A program made the translations under genes and the position numbers. DNA of 64,000 nt from Myxococcus fulvus (GTDB taxonomy: Bacteria > Myxococcota > Myxococcia > Myxococcales > Myxococcaceae): NCBI RefSeq assembly GCF_900111765.1, contig NZ_FOIB01000012.1, positions 124,001 to 188,000 of the forward strand. Direction: 5' to 3'. Every line of letters begins with the position of its first letter. The stretch's first letter is position 1. A model generated the notes under the pieces. The model was not told the DNA's origin. It ran no database searches and saw nothing but the letters and a program-made list of their open reading frames with translations. This document shows positions 35,103-43,888 of this stretch, piece by piece.

Positions 35103-36197
35103 GTGCAAAACAGCGGAGAGGAATTGCGGCGAGCCATCCGCCGACGGCCTGGATTGTACGTCGGCGACACCGGGCCATTTGGCCGGAGCTCGCTCGTCGA
35201 TCTCCTCCTGACGCTGGGGTTCGTCGCGGCCAGTGATGGCGGTGCGCGAGAGATCTCCGTCTCGCTGCGCGCGGACGGTTCCTGCCGCTTCTGCGTCGGC
35301 CTCTGGCCGTGGAAGCTTCAGGGTGGCACCTCGGTTGTTCAACTCGAGACGTGGCTCACCCCCCAGGCGGGTCCTCTGTCCGCGGGGCTCTGGCAGTCCC
35401 CCTTCGTGGACCTGGGGATGCTCTGTGCGCTCTCCTCCCCGCTGGACGTCGTCGCCTGGACCGAGGAAGACACCTGGTGTCGCCGTTACCGCGAAGGGCT
35501 CGCCGGGCAGGATCACTCGGATGACACTGCTCCACGAACCTCGAAGTCCGGGCTGTGCATCACCTTCACGCCGGATGCCTCCCTGTTCGAACCGCCTCCT
35601 TGCTTCGACGTGCCACGCCTGCGTGAGCGCATCGAGGCGCTGTCCGCGTTTCATCCCGGCGTCACCTGGGCGCTGCGGGACGAGGCCACTGGCACCGAGG
35701 CCCGGTTCCTCCGAGAGGAGGGGCTCGCGGATTTGTGTCGAGACCTCGCTCCGTCTCCGCTCGGCTCCCAGAACCCTCTGTGCTTCCAGGCGAAGGTGGG
35801 GAAGCTCTCCCTCCAACTCGCGCTCGTCTGGACGGAGGGCCCTGGTCGGGGAGTGGTGGCGTGGGCGAACCTCTTCGCACGCAACGATACCGGGCCTCAT
35901 CGCGTCGGGTTCCGTCAGGGGATGCGTGAGGCCATCTCAGCACGCCTGGCGCGACGAGGTGCCGCGGCGCGCGCCCGGCGCTTCGACGCCACGGCCTTGT
36001 TCGAACACCTCACCGCCGTGCTCCACATCCAGGTGGAAAAGACGGACTGGTACCTGATGACCCGAGAGCGGCTCGCCAGCGAACAGGTCCAGTCCACCGT
36101 CACAAGGCTCGTCGCTCAGTGGGTGGAGCAGGCGCTCGCCGAGGACCCGAAGCTGGAAGCGTTCGTCTTGAAGCTCGCGGGGCTTCTGCCCCGCTGA
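35103..36197 (+). CDS. Degenerate GyrB-like protein 1 (ATPase and transducer remnants, no TOPRIM)
   Basis: A 364-residue protein aligning by eye to the first two domains of type IIA topoisomerase B subunits. RRRPGLYVGD (13-22) matches the GyrB RPGMYIGD motif. GLCITFTPDASLF (150-162), the FD...LRERIEALSAF segment (168-183), GVTWALRDEATG (186-197), PHRVGFRQGMREA (265-277) and HLTAVLHIQVEK (302-313) match the GyrB transducer order. The ATP-site Asn helix, the GRGIP loop and the GGLHGVG loop are absent, QTK is degenerate, and no TOPRIM domain follows. ATP hydrolysis is therefore unlikely. The start is GTG 35103; TGC-TATTGT six bases upstream could be an extended -10 for a leaderless mRNA. Paralogous with the next gene. 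Confidence 0.72.
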   Translation: MQNSGEELRRAIRRRPGLYVGDTGPFGRSSLVDLLLTLGFVAASDGGAREISVSLRADGSCRFCVGLWPWKLQGGTSVVQLETWLTPQAGPLSAGLWQSPFVDLGMLCALSSPLDVVAWTEEDTWCRRYREGLAGQDHSDDTAPRTSKSGLCITFTPDASLFEPPPCFDVPRLRERIEALSAFHPGVTWALRDEATGTEARFLREEGLADLCRDLAPSPLGSQNPLCFQAKVGKLSLQLALVWTEGPGRGVVAWANLFARNDTGPHRVGFRQGMREAISARLARRGAAARARRFDATALFEHLTAVLHIQVEKTDWYLMTRERLASEQVQSTVTRLVAQWVEQALAEDPKLEAFVLKLAGLLPR

Positions 36198-36263
36198 AAC
36201 CCATCCAGCCTCCCCTGGCCAAGGCTGGGTGCGCGGAGCTCGGAGCGTATCGAGGACTCCTTC

Positions 36264-37415
36264 ATGGACCAAGAGTTCACACCGGACGACCTGCGCCGAA
36301 TGATTCGTCGACGGCCCGGGATGTATGTCGGAAACAGGGACGAGTTCGGACTGAGCATGTTCCTGGAGCACCTCCTGGTGCTCGGGTTCAACGCGGGCAG
36401 GTTGGGACGCGTGCGCAACATCTCCGTGGACCTGCTCGCGGACGGTGCGTGTCGGCTCTCCCTAGATGGGTCACCGTGGCCGCTGCCTCCTTGGACCGCG
36501 CCCCTCGCGAGCCTCGAGTCGTGGCTCACGGTCGACGCGTTCGTGTCCAAGTCGGTCATCGTCCCTGATGTGCTCGGCATCCCCTCGGGCATCCATTGTC
36601 GGGACTCAGAGGTGTGTCTCGGCGCCATCAACGTCCTCTCCTCGCGATTCGACGTCGTCGCGTGGTCGAAGGGACAGACGTGGCGACGTCGCTACCGGGA
36701 AGGCGGCGCCGAAGAGGACGTACTCCCGCTCTCGACCGGCGATGTCTCGGAGTCGGGGCTGTGCATCACAGCCACACCGGATGCCTCGCTCTTCGAGTCA
36801 CCTGGCCGCTTCTCCTGGGACGGGCTCCACGAGCGTGTCCATGCCCTGTCGGCGTTCCACGCTGGCGTGTCCTGGACCCTCAGGGACGAAGCCTCGGGCA
36901 CCGAGGCGCGGTTCTTCCGCGAGCACGGGCTCGCGGACCTGTGCACCGAACTGGCGGGCGACTCGCTCATCCAGGAGCCCTGGACCTTCGAGGGGCAGGT
37001 GGAGGATGTGCGGCTCCAGGTCGCGCTCGGCTGGAGATACCGTCTGAGCCCGGGCCTGTCGTCCTGGGTGAACCTCCAGCGCTGCCGGGTGGGTGGACCG
37101 CACCACCGGGGCTTCCTCGTGGGGATGCGCAGGGCGTTCGTCTCGCGCCTGAGGCACCTGGGCCGTGAGCGCGACGCGCAGACCTTCTCGGACGGAGCGT
37201 TGCTCGAACACCTCACCGGCGTGCTCGACCTGCGTATCGCGCCAGACGTCCTGGGCAACCCCCACAAGCAGGTGTTCGCCCCGCCCGAGGTCGAGGCCCC
37301 CGTCGCGCGGCTCGCGGAGGACTGGATGACACGCGCGCTCACCGGGGACCCGAAGCTGGAAGCCACGTTGTTCAGATTCGCGGGGTGCGAACCCGCGGGA
37401 GGGAACGGACGATAG
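36264..37415 (+). CDS. Degenerate GyrB-like protein 2 (ATPase and transducer remnants, no TOPRIM)
   Basis: A 383-residue paralogue of the preceding gene, 66 bases downstream. It shares RRRPGMYVGN near residue 16, the internal SGLCITATPDASLFES and GVSWTLRDEASGTEARFF, then HHRGFLVGMRRAFVSRL and HLTGVLDLRIAP. As in copy 1, the residues that bind Mg-ATP in GyrB are replaced, and the protein ends where a TOPRIM domain should begin. GAGGA lies 7 bases before ATG 36264. The two copies have diverged strongly outside these motifs, so the duplication is old. A role as a decoy, inhibitor or partner of a gyrase-targeting factor is conceivable but unproven. Confidence 0.72.
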   Translation: MDQEFTPDDLRRMIRRRPGMYVGNRDEFGLSMFLEHLLVLGFNAGRLGRVRNISVDLLADGACRLSLDGSPWPLPPWTAPLASLESWLTVDAFVSKSVIVPDVLGIPSGIHCRDSEVCLGAINVLSSRFDVVAWSKGQTWRRRYREGGAEEDVLPLSTGDVSESGLCITATPDASLFESPGRFSWDGLHERVHALSAFHAGVSWTLRDEASGTEARFFREHGLADLCTELAGDSLIQEPWTFEGQVEDVRLQVALGWRYRLSPGLSSWVNLQRCRVGGPHHRGFLVGMRRAFVSRLRHLGRERDAQTFSDGALLEHLTGVLDLRIAPDVLGNPHKQVFAPPEVEAPVARLAEDWMTRALTGDPKLEATLFRFAGCEPAGGNGR

Positions 37416-37467
37416 GGTGCTGTCGACGCTAGGCCTTCTTCGGAAGATACGTCCCAACCTCGAGTGA

Positions 37468-37499
37468 GCTCCCGCGCGGTTCGCACAGAACCGGGGAGC
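37468..37499 (+). terminator. Hairpin after GyrB-like pair
   Basis: GCTCCC/GGGAGC and CGGTTC/GAACCG form a two-part stem (a 3-base bulge, loop GCACA) 53 bases after the stop at 37415. It is a plausible end for the GyrB-like transcript, without a clear T-run. Confidence 0.4.
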
Positions 37500-37596
37500 C
37501 ACGACACGAGGAAGAAGAATGAGCGCGCCCGAGTGAGGAAGCCTGAATCTCTGATTACGAATCAGGTGCCGCACCCGCGGCGTCACCCCCATGGAA

Positions 37597-37622
37597 GTGG
37601 AGGTGGACGGAGTTGAACCGTC
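37597..37622 (-). other. tRNA/tmRNA 3'-end-like T-arm fragment
   Basis: On the minus strand this reads GACGG-TTCAACT-CCGTC, a perfect 5-bp T-stem with a consensus T-loop, followed by CACCTCC-A, the layout of a tRNA or tmRNA 3' end (Ser-type acceptor CACCTCC). No matching 5' acceptor half (GGAGGTG) lies upstream, so it is only a fragment. Fragments like this are left at attachment sites by integrating elements. The surrounding 37416-37719 stretch has no gene. Confidence 0.4.
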
Positions 37623-37661
37623 TTGAGGAGCGTGTAGGACCTTCTCGAACGGGCGCGCTCG

Positions 37662-37691
37662 AAACAAAAGGACGGTGAGGCCTCACCGTCC
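37662..37691 (-). terminator. Rho-independent terminator of the small lipoprotein gene
   Basis: A perfect 11-bp inverted repeat (GGACGGTGAGG/CCTCACCGTCC) on the minus strand is followed by TTTTGTTT, 29 bases downstream of the stop at 37720. It is the clearest intrinsic terminator in the window. Confidence 0.85.
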
Positions 37692-37719
37692 CTGACGACC
37701 CTCGCCAGCGAATCACCGC

Positions 37720-38019
37720 TCACCCGCAGGTGCCCGAGGGGCCACACGTCTCCGGCGGGATGCAGATGGCGGCGCAGGTGTTGGGCGAGGGGCACGTGCC
37801 GCAGTACACCGAGCGGGAGTTGCCGCACGAGTCGATGGCCGACACGTGTCCGCACGAGCCGAAGCTCTGCGAGCACAGCGACGAGTCCGGCTCACCCGTG
37901 CAGGTGGACAGCGTGGACTCGTTGGAGCTCTCCGTGGACGAGGAGGGCTCGGTGCTGGACATCCGCACGACACCGCAGGCGCACAGCATCAACAGGGGCA
38001 ACAGGAGGAGGCGCTTCAT
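37720..38019 (-). CDS. Small cysteine-rich lipoprotein
   Basis: A 99-residue lipoprotein: MKRLLLLPLLMLCAC gives lipobox LCAC. A Ser/Thr/Glu-rich stretch is followed by a domain with ten cysteines ending in CPSPNTCAAICIPPETCG. It is similar in style to the short Cys-knot-like repeats of the protein at 49.9 kb (CGxC...PxxC) but no family is assigned. GAGG lies about 8 bases before the ATG and the gene ends at a strong terminator, so it is a monocistronic exported peptide-like protein. The 281 bases upstream contain no other gene. Confidence 0.78.
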   Translation of the reverse strand: MKRLLLLPLLMLCACGVVRMSSTEPSSSTESSNESTLSTCTGEPDSSLCSQSFGSCGHVSAIDSCGNSRSVYCGTCPSPNTCAAICIPPETCGPSGTCG

Positions 38020-38300
38020 CGTAAGGACCTCGGGGACCCACGGGGACACTGCGGCTTCCGCACGAGGACTGCGATTCCAGCAGGGGACTCATCACCCGCC
38101 TCCCTCGTACGCCAGAGCACGGGCCATCCCCACGCTCACTCAGTGCAACCCCATGGCCACCCGACTTGCGAAACCTCCCCGTGTGGACCTGGAGCCACAC
38201 GTGGAACTGGCCCACCCCTTGCTTTGTCTCACTGCTTCACGCCGCTCGTGTCGGGGCTCCAACGCAGACTCCACCCTCGCGTGGTCCACGGGCCACACCC

Positions 38301-38993
38301 ATGTCCTCGGCCATGTCCCTGTTCTCCGTGTCGCGTCACCACGGCCTTCTGCCCGCCACGCTGTGCAGCGTCCTCGCGGTGGCCTTGCTGGCCCTCCGCC
38401 TCGACTGGAGCGAGCGCGCCAGCTTCGCCTTCCTCACCTGGAACCTGTTCCTCGCCTGGGTCCCCTATGTCCTGGCCCTGCTCGCGCGGGTGCTCATGGT
38501 GCGGGGCCACGGCAAGGGCTGGGTGCTGGCGCCGCTGGCGCTGGGGTGGCTCGCGCTGTTCCCCAACGCGCCCTACCTCCTCACCGACTTCATCCACCTG
38601 CGCCAGCGGCCCGTCGTCCCGCTCTGGTTCGACGCGGGCCTGCTGGCCCTGTTCGCCGCCACCGGGTGGATGCTGGGCCTCTTGTCCCTGGAGGTCTGGA
38701 AGCAGTGGCTGGAGGAGCGCCGCGGCCGCACCGTGGCGTGGGCCTTCGTCGGCGTCACCTCGCTCTTGTGTGGCTACGGCATCTACCTGGGCCGCGTGGA
38801 GCGCTGGAACAGCTGGGACGTGCTCGCGGACCCCTGGCGCCTGTTCGCGTCCATCACCGCCCACCTGAAGGACCCCTGGGCCTTCCCGTACCTGCCCCAC
38901 CTCACCGTCTTCTTCGCCCTGGTGTTGCCCGTGTCCTACGTCGCCTTCGAGGCGCTCGTCCTGAGACTGCGCCGCCAGCGCGTCACGCCCTGA
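38301..38993 (+). CDS. DUF1361 integral membrane protein
   Basis: A 230-residue polytopic membrane protein with about six or seven helices. DUF1361 hallmarks are WNLFLAWVPYVLALL, LFPNAPYLLTDFIHL and CGYGIYLGRVERWNSWDVL. The likely start is ATG 38301 (MSSAMSLFSV); the open frame to 38166 adds a non-family extension. Function of the family is not known. It stands alone on the plus strand. Confidence 0.87.
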   Translation: MSSAMSLFSVSRHHGLLPATLCSVLAVALLALRLDWSERASFAFLTWNLFLAWVPYVLALLARVLMVRGHGKGWVLAPLALGWLALFPNAPYLLTDFIHLRQRPVVPLWFDAGLLALFAATGWMLGLLSLEVWKQWLEERRGRTVAWAFVGVTSLLCGYGIYLGRVERWNSWDVLADPWRLFASITAHLKDPWAFPYLPHLTVFFALVLPVSYVAFEALVLRLRRQRVTP

Positions 38994-39066
38994 AAACACG
39001 AACACCGCCCACGCTCGGCACAGGGAGCGCGGGCGGGTGTCGATGAGAGGGCCCGAAAGGGATGCT

Positions 39067-39366
39067 TCAGCCGCCGTGGATGCGCGAGCGTTTGCGCGGA
39101 CCCCCCCGGTGCTTCACGTTCATCTCGCTGGGCGCCTTCTTGCGCCCGTTGAGCGAGGTGCGCCGCCGGTTGCGCTTGGGCGCGTGCTCCTCGGCCGCCG
39201 GGCCCAGCGTCACCCGCGCCAGCGTCTTCGTCCGCCTGAGCGCCGCCGCCTCGTCCCGGGGCAACGTCTTGCGGCCCTTCGAAGCCTGCACGCTGGCTTG
39301 CGCCTCGCCGGCCGAGGCCACCCGCCGCTTGTTCTTCACTCCCGCCATCTTGGTCCGGACCGCCAT
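39067..39366 (-). CDS. Small very basic protein, hypothetical
   Basis: A 99-residue protein with about 28 Arg/Lys residues and an Ala-rich centre, including KNKRRVASAGEAQ, RRTKTLARVTLG and KRNRRRTSLNGRKKAP. AAGGAGGG precedes ATG 39366, supporting a real gene. The composition suggests nucleic acid or ribosome association, but no domain is recognisable, so this is inference from charge only. The gene lies between the DUF1361 gene and a zinc-ribbon gene. Confidence 0.6.
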   Translation of the reverse strand: MAVRTKMAGVKNKRRVASAGEAQASVQASKGRKTLPRDEAAALRRTKTLARVTLGPAAEEHAPKRNRRRTSLNGRKKAPSEMNVKHRGGPRKRSRIHGG

Positions 39367-39566
39367 GTCGCCCTCCTTCCCTGGAGAGGTAAGGACGGCT
39401 CCACGGCTTGTCCAACCCGGAGGTCAGGGGCTCAAGGGCCCCACACGCGACGCCCGCCTGGCCGCCCGCGAGGGCTCCCCCGAGGGAGAGGGCCCGGCCA
39501 CGGGGTCGACCCGGAGCCGTGGGGCCCGCGGCCCTCGGCGGAAAAGAGGATGCGCCCCCCCGCGCT

Positions 39567-40037
39567 TTACGTCGACGAGCGCTTGCCCTTCCGGGGAGGA
39601 CGCGTGCTCGTGGTCGTCTCGGGCGGGAACAGCCAGCCCTCCTCGCTGTGGGAGGCGGTGTTCGTCTGGGTCGACTCGCTGGGCTCCAGGTGCTGGCCCC
39701 GGCAGCCGCGGCACCAGGACTGGGGACGGCGCTCGCCGCGCATCACGCGGAAGCCGAAGTCCTGGTCCGTGGGGCCCACGTGGTTGCAGCGCGGGCAGCG
39801 GCTCAGCGACGTGACGCCAATCTCCTTGGCCTTCTGGCGGCCATGCTCCACCACCAGCGCCAGCGCCGCGGCGAAGCCCAACCGCTTCTCGGAGGCAACG
39901 TGGAAACGACGGGCGCGCTTGCGCCCACCCCGGCCGAGCACGGGCATGAGGTCCATCCCCCCGAGCAGGTTGCGCTGCTCGAGCACACGCGACGACGAAG
40001 AGCTGTCCTGGGTTGATCGGCTCACCCGACAACTCAT
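39567..40037 (-). CDS. Zinc-ribbon protein, hypothetical
   Basis: About 156 residues from ATG 40037 (GTG 40055 and ATG 39954 are alternatives; none has a good ribosome site). A basic stretch (GRGGRKRARRFHVASEKRL) and a helix (GFAAALALVVEHGRQKAKE) precede a four-cysteine zinc ribbon, CPRCNHVGPTDQDFG ... WCRGC. The tail is Ser/Thr/Glu then Lys/Arg rich. A nucleic acid binding or regulatory role is plausible from the zinc ribbon and basic patch only. Confidence 0.6.
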   Translation of the reverse strand: MSCRVSRSTQDSSSSSRVLEQRNLLGGMDLMPVLGRGGRKRARRFHVASEKRLGFAAALALVVEHGRQKAKEIGVTSLSRCPRCNHVGPTDQDFGFRVMRGERRPQSWCRGCRGQHLEPSESTQTNTASHSEEGWLFPPETTTSTRPPRKGKRSST

Positions 40038-40186
40038 AGCGGAGGGGTCTGACACGCCCTTTCAGAGGGGAGATGCCCGCCTGCCCCCCATGTAACCCCT
40101 ACTGAACGAAAATCCAGTGAGTCCGCGCACTTGGGCCTCCCCGAGAGCAGCCAGGCGAGCTCGGGGAGGCCTGGAGGGCCGGGGGG

Positions 40187-41686
40187 CTACTCGGCGTCGG
40201 CCATGCCCCCGCCGCTGTCGGTGGCGGGGAAGACGGGGGTGCCGCCGGGGAGGCTCGGGTCGTGCGGCAGGCTGCCTCGGGGGCTGCGCAGGTAGACGAA
40301 GGGCGTGGCGAACAGGAAGTTGGAGACGCGCGACGTGTAGATGTCCGCGTAGCGCTCCACCTGGCGGGCCAGGTGGCTCTTGTCGTTGCCGGCGCGGGTG
40401 AGCAGGCCCCAGATGGGGTTGGACAGCTCGGTGGCGGCGCGGGCCATGGGGCCCAGCTCCGCGTCCAGCGCCTCCAGCTCCTCGCGCAGCGTGCCCAGCT
40501 TCGCCACCAGCTCCTGCTCGGTGGGCGAGTCCGTGCGCGGGCCGTAGTCACCGCGGCGGCGCTGCAGCTCCAGCCGCAGCTGGCAGCTGTCCCACTCCAG
40601 CCGCTCCTTGAGGACCATGCGCTCGGCGAGCCGGGCCTCGGTGGGGCGGAACGACGCAATCGCGCGCACCTCGTCCTCCAGCTCGCGGAGGATGAGCGCC
40701 GTGCGCCAGCGCAGAGCGCTCTTGGACACGTGCACGTCGCCGAACATGTGGTCGCCCACGTAGAGGACCTCGTCGCCGCTGATGCCCAGGTGGCGCTCGA
40801 GCTCCACGGCGCTGCCGCCGAAGTACGGCTTGCCCTCCTTGAAGGGCCCCGAGTGCGGACGCAGGAGCGCCTCGCCGTTGGTCTCCACCACCTCGAACAG
40901 CGCCGAGCGCGTGGTGAAGAACTCCGGCTTGCGCGCGGACACAATCACCACGTCGAACAGCTGCCGCCACGTCATGCCGGCGGGCAGGTGCTTGTCGAAG
41001 GCGAAGTGCATCATGGGCTCGGTGTAGGCCCACTCGCTGTTGGTGATGAGCAAGAGCTTCTTGCCCGCGTTGCGCTGGTCCAGCAGCGCCAGCGGCGTCT
41101 CCGGGTCGTCGATGACGTAGCGCTCCGGGTCCGCGATGATTTCGGCCTTGAGCCGGCCCTGCATGTGCGTGGCGTCCAGGTTCTTGCGCACGTGCTCGTA
41201 GAGGTCCGCGTAGCCCATGGGGCCGGGCAGCTGCCCCGCGTCCAGCCGGTCGACCAGCTGCGCGTAGAGGCACGCCTCCGACAGGGAGAAGAGCGTGTTG
41301 AGGAACACCCACCGGCGCTCGTGCAGGTCGATGACGACGTGCGAGTACTCGTCGCGCTGGGTGATGAAGTCCAGGGTGCGCGTGCCGTGCAGCGCCTTCT
41401 TCACGAACCCGAAGCGGTTGGCCTTGAGCAGGTTGCCCTTCTCGGTGTCGATGATGAGGCCGCGGATGGCGAGCGCCGGGTCGAACTGGAGGTCACCCAC
41501 GGGCCAGCCCTGCGCGACGAGCCTGTCCCGGATGTGCTCGTACGCGCGGCGCTCCCACGCCTCCACCCGGTAGTGGATGAGCGTGTAGTCCATGTCGTAG
41601 CCCACGGCCTTGATGGCGCGCAGGTTGAGGGTGCGGTTGCAGAACAGGCCCCGCTCGGGCGGGGGACCAGCAGGTTGCGAGCGCAT
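40187..41686 (-). CDS. HAD-IG family 5'-nucleotidase (cN-II-like)
   Basis: A 499-residue cytoplasmic enzyme of the HAD superfamily subfamily IG (5'-nucleotidase, PF05761 type). The nucleophile motif is DMDYTL (Asp31, Asp33), motif II LLLITNSEW, and motif III/IV FEVVE ... GDEVLYVGDHMFGDV. N-terminal ERGLFCNRTLNLRAIKAVGY is also typical of the family, and a C-terminal helical region of about 100 residues ends the protein. Family members remove phosphate from purine nucleotides such as IMP and GMP. The start at ATG 41686 fits the family; the open frame to 42253 overlaps the divergent lipoprotein gene. Confidence 0.9.
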   Translation of the reverse strand: MRSQPAGPPPERGLFCNRTLNLRAIKAVGYDMDYTLIHYRVEAWERRAYEHIRDRLVAQGWPVGDLQFDPALAIRGLIIDTEKGNLLKANRFGFVKKALHGTRTLDFITQRDEYSHVVIDLHERRWVFLNTLFSLSEACLYAQLVDRLDAGQLPGPMGYADLYEHVRKNLDATHMQGRLKAEIIADPERYVIDDPETPLALLDQRNAGKKLLLITNSEWAYTEPMMHFAFDKHLPAGMTWRQLFDVVIVSARKPEFFTTRSALFEVVETNGEALLRPHSGPFKEGKPYFGGSAVELERHLGISGDEVLYVGDHMFGDVHVSKSALRWRTALILRELEDEVRAIASFRPTEARLAERMVLKERLEWDSCQLRLELQRRRGDYGPRTDSPTEQELVAKLGTLREELEALDAELGPMARAATELSNPIWGLLTRAGNDKSHLARQVERYADIYTSRVSNFLFATPFVYLRSPRGSLPHDPSLPGGTPVFPATDSGGGMADAE

Positions 41687-41887
41687 AGGAGGCTTGGATT
41701 GCCCCGTCCCGAGGCAAAAGTCGATGCCTCTGTGCGGGCCCGTCCGCTGCCTCGCACCACCGGGTGGCGTTGGCCCCATTCCCAGGCGTGTCGGATGCAC
41801 GGCACTCGCCCCCGGGGGCCAGGGATGGCGCGTGCCTTCCTTGACTAGCTTGCGCGACCCCTCAACCCCCTGAAGCGAGGTCCGTGC

Positions 41888-42511
41888 ATGGCCTGGATGA
41901 TTCGCGGTCTGTTGGTGAGCGCGCTGTTCGTGGTGGGGTGCAGGCACTCGGCGCCCGCCGTCACGCCGGAGCCGTCGACGCCGGTGGCGCTGAGCTGTGA
42001 CGAGCGGCAGTCGGAGCTCTCCCGGGAGGCGGACCAGCGGGCGTCGCCGTACGGCATCGAGCAGCACCTGGCGAAGAACTTCCCGGAGGGCTCGGTGTCG
42101 TGGCTGATGAAGGATGCGCAGTACCAGCAGTACGTGGTGCAGACGGGCGCGACGAACTTCGGGCGCTGTGACGACAGCGGCTGCTACCTGTTCGCGGCGC
42201 CGTCGTCGGTCATCCAGGACGCGGTGAAGAAGGCGTCGTCGGGCGGGACGCATGACCCGGCGGTGCTGGGCCAGGCGCTGGGGTTGCCGGCGAAGAACTT
42301 CGAGGGGCCGCTGCGGATGATGACGTTGGACTTGCGCGCGTCGGCGCCGTGCGTGCGGCTGCCGGTGGACAGCGACCCGGGCGCCTGGAAGTGTCAGTCG
42401 GAGCAGGACACGGACTGCTTCAAGTTCGGCGGCTACACGTCGGGCGGGTTGCCGGAGGTCATGGTCATCAATGCGCCGGTGTCCCAGGCCGTGGTGACCG
42501 AGGTCCCGTGA
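41888..42511 (+). CDS. Lipoprotein, hypothetical
   Basis: A 207-residue predicted lipoprotein (MAWMIRGLLVSALFVVGC) with a mature domain of unknown type: an N-terminal helical part, then CDDSGCYLFAAPSSVIQDAV and CVRLPVDSDPGAWKCQSEQ with paired cysteines. I do not recognise the family. It is translationally coupled to an 80-residue protein by a GTGA overlap at 42508-42511, so the two probably function together. Confidence 0.75.
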   Translation: MAWMIRGLLVSALFVVGCRHSAPAVTPEPSTPVALSCDERQSELSREADQRASPYGIEQHLAKNFPEGSVSWLMKDAQYQQYVVQTGATNFGRCDDSGCYLFAAPSSVIQDAVKKASSGGTHDPAVLGQALGLPAKNFEGPLRMMTLDLRASAPCVRLPVDSDPGAWKCQSEQDTDCFKFGGYTSGGLPEVMVINAPVSQAVVTEVP

Positions 42512-42750
42512 GTGCCGAGCACGTCATCCACCAGAGCCCCCTGCTCTACCGCGTGCTGCGCGAGGAGGGCGGGGGGCTGGTCATCGAGGTCGTCGTGGGC
42601 GGCGTCGCGATGACGGCGGTGCGCGTGCGCCTGACGGACGAGGAGGCACAGGCCTTCGGCCGTGAGGGCCCCGCGTACAGTGACAGGCTGGCCCGGGACA
42701 TCATGGCGCGGCCGTCCTTCGGAGGCAGGGCCTACGACGCGCCCGGGTGA
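42508..42750 (+). CDS. Small hypothetical protein coupled to upstream lipoprotein
   Basis: An 80-residue protein whose GTG start overlaps the preceding stop, with GAGG 5 bases upstream. It reads HQSPLLYRVLREEGGGLVIE and then VAMTAVRVRLTDEEAQAF, a compact alpha/beta protein with no known motif and no signal peptide. Translational coupling and host-like codon bias support it as a real gene. Confidence 0.6.
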   Translation: MSAEHVIHQSPLLYRVLREEGGGLVIEVVVGGVAMTAVRVRLTDEEAQAFGREGPAYSDRLARDIMARPSFGGRAYDAPG

Positions 42751-42832
42751 ACGTTCCCCTCGCGCGCGCGGGTGAGATGGGCCCTGGCCTCGTGATGCGC
42801 AGGTTGGCGAGTGGCCATGGGGGAGGGGACGG

Positions 42833-43888
42833 ATGCGCGGGGTCGCCTGGATGTCGCTGGGGTGTTTGCTCGTCCTCGCGAGCGGGTGTGCGTCCTCACA
42901 TCGTGCGTCCGCGGATGACCCGGCGCGGGGGCGCTCGGAGGCCGCGGCGTCGTCGAAGGACCCGCTCCCCTCCTGGACGGAAGGGGCCACGAAGGCGGCG
43001 CTGCTGGACTTCGTGGAGCGCGTGACACGCGAGGGCGGACCGGACTTCGTGCCCGCCTCCGAGCGCATCGCCGTGTTCGACAACGACGGCACGCTGTGGT
43101 CCGAGCAGCCCCTGGTGGCCGAGCTGGCCTTCGTCATCGACCGGGTGAAGGAGATGGCGCCCCAGCACCCCGAGTGGCGCACGCGCCAGCCCTTCCAGGG
43201 TGTGCTCGAGGGCGATGTGGAGTCGGTGAAGGCGAGCGGCAAGCGCGGGCTGATGGAGCTGTTCGCGGCCACGCACGCGGGGATGACGACGGAGCAGTTC
43301 GAGCGGACGGTCGCGGACTGGCTCGTCACCGCGCGCCACCCCACGCTACATCGCCCGTACACGGACCTCGTCTACCAGCCGATGCTGGAGCTGTTGGCCC
43401 TCCTGCGGGCGCGGGGCTTCAAGACCTTCGTCGTCTCCGGTGGGGACGTGGGCTTCATGCGCCCCTGGATGGAGCGGGTGTACGGCGTGCCGCGCGAGCA
43501 GGTGGTGGGCAGCCGGGTGAAGCTGCGCTACCAGGACTCAGGGGGCGCGCCCTCGGTCCTTCGACTCGCGGAGCTGGACCTGCTCGATGACGGAGCAGGC
43601 AAGCCCGTGGGCATCGAGCAGGGCGTGGGACGCAGGCCCCTGGCCGCCTTCGGGAACTCCGACGGGGACTTCGAGATGCTCGAGTGGACCACCTCCGGCG
43701 CGGGGCCGCGCCTGGGGCTGCTCGTCCACCACACCGATGCCGAGCGCGAGTGGGCCTATGACCGGGAGGCCCGCGTGGGGAAGCTCGCCCGGGGGCTGGA
43801 CGAGGCGCCTGGGCGGGGCTGGCTCGTCGTGGACATGCGACGTGACTGGAAGGTCATCCATCCGTTCGAGCGCGCGACGCCGCGGTGA
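42833..43888 (+). CDS. Exported HAD superfamily phosphatase-like lipoprotein
   Basis: A 351-residue lipoprotein (lipobox ASGC) with a haloacid-dehalogenase fold of the SerB/phosphoserine-phosphatase-like type. Motif I is FDNDGTLW (Asp83 and Asp85), motif II FKTFVVSGGDVGFM, and motif IV FGNSDGDFEML. GGGAGGGGA precedes ATG 42833. A periplasmic acid-phosphatase role is likely, with substrate unknown. It is separated from the coupled lipoprotein pair by 82 bases. Confidence 0.88.
   Translation: MRGVAWMSLGCLLVLASGCASSHRASADDPARGRSEAAASSKDPLPSWTEGATKAALLDFVERVTREGGPDFVPASERIAVFDNDGTLWSEQPLVAELAFVIDRVKEMAPQHPEWRTRQPFQGVLEGDVESVKASGKRGLMELFAATHAGMTTEQFERTVADWLVTARHPTLHRPYTDLVYQPMLELLALLRARGFKTFVVSGGDVGFMRPWMERVYGVPREQVVGSRVKLRYQDSGGAPSVLRLAELDLLDDGAGKPVGIEQGVGRRPLAAFGNSDGDFEMLEWTTSGAGPRLGLLVHHTDAEREWAYDREARVGKLARGLDEAPGRGWLVVDMRRDWKVIHPFERATPR

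Noticed and set aside
37597..37622. A complete tRNA gene
   Set aside because: Only the T-arm and acceptor 3' half are present; no D-arm, anticodon arm or 5' acceptor half can be built.
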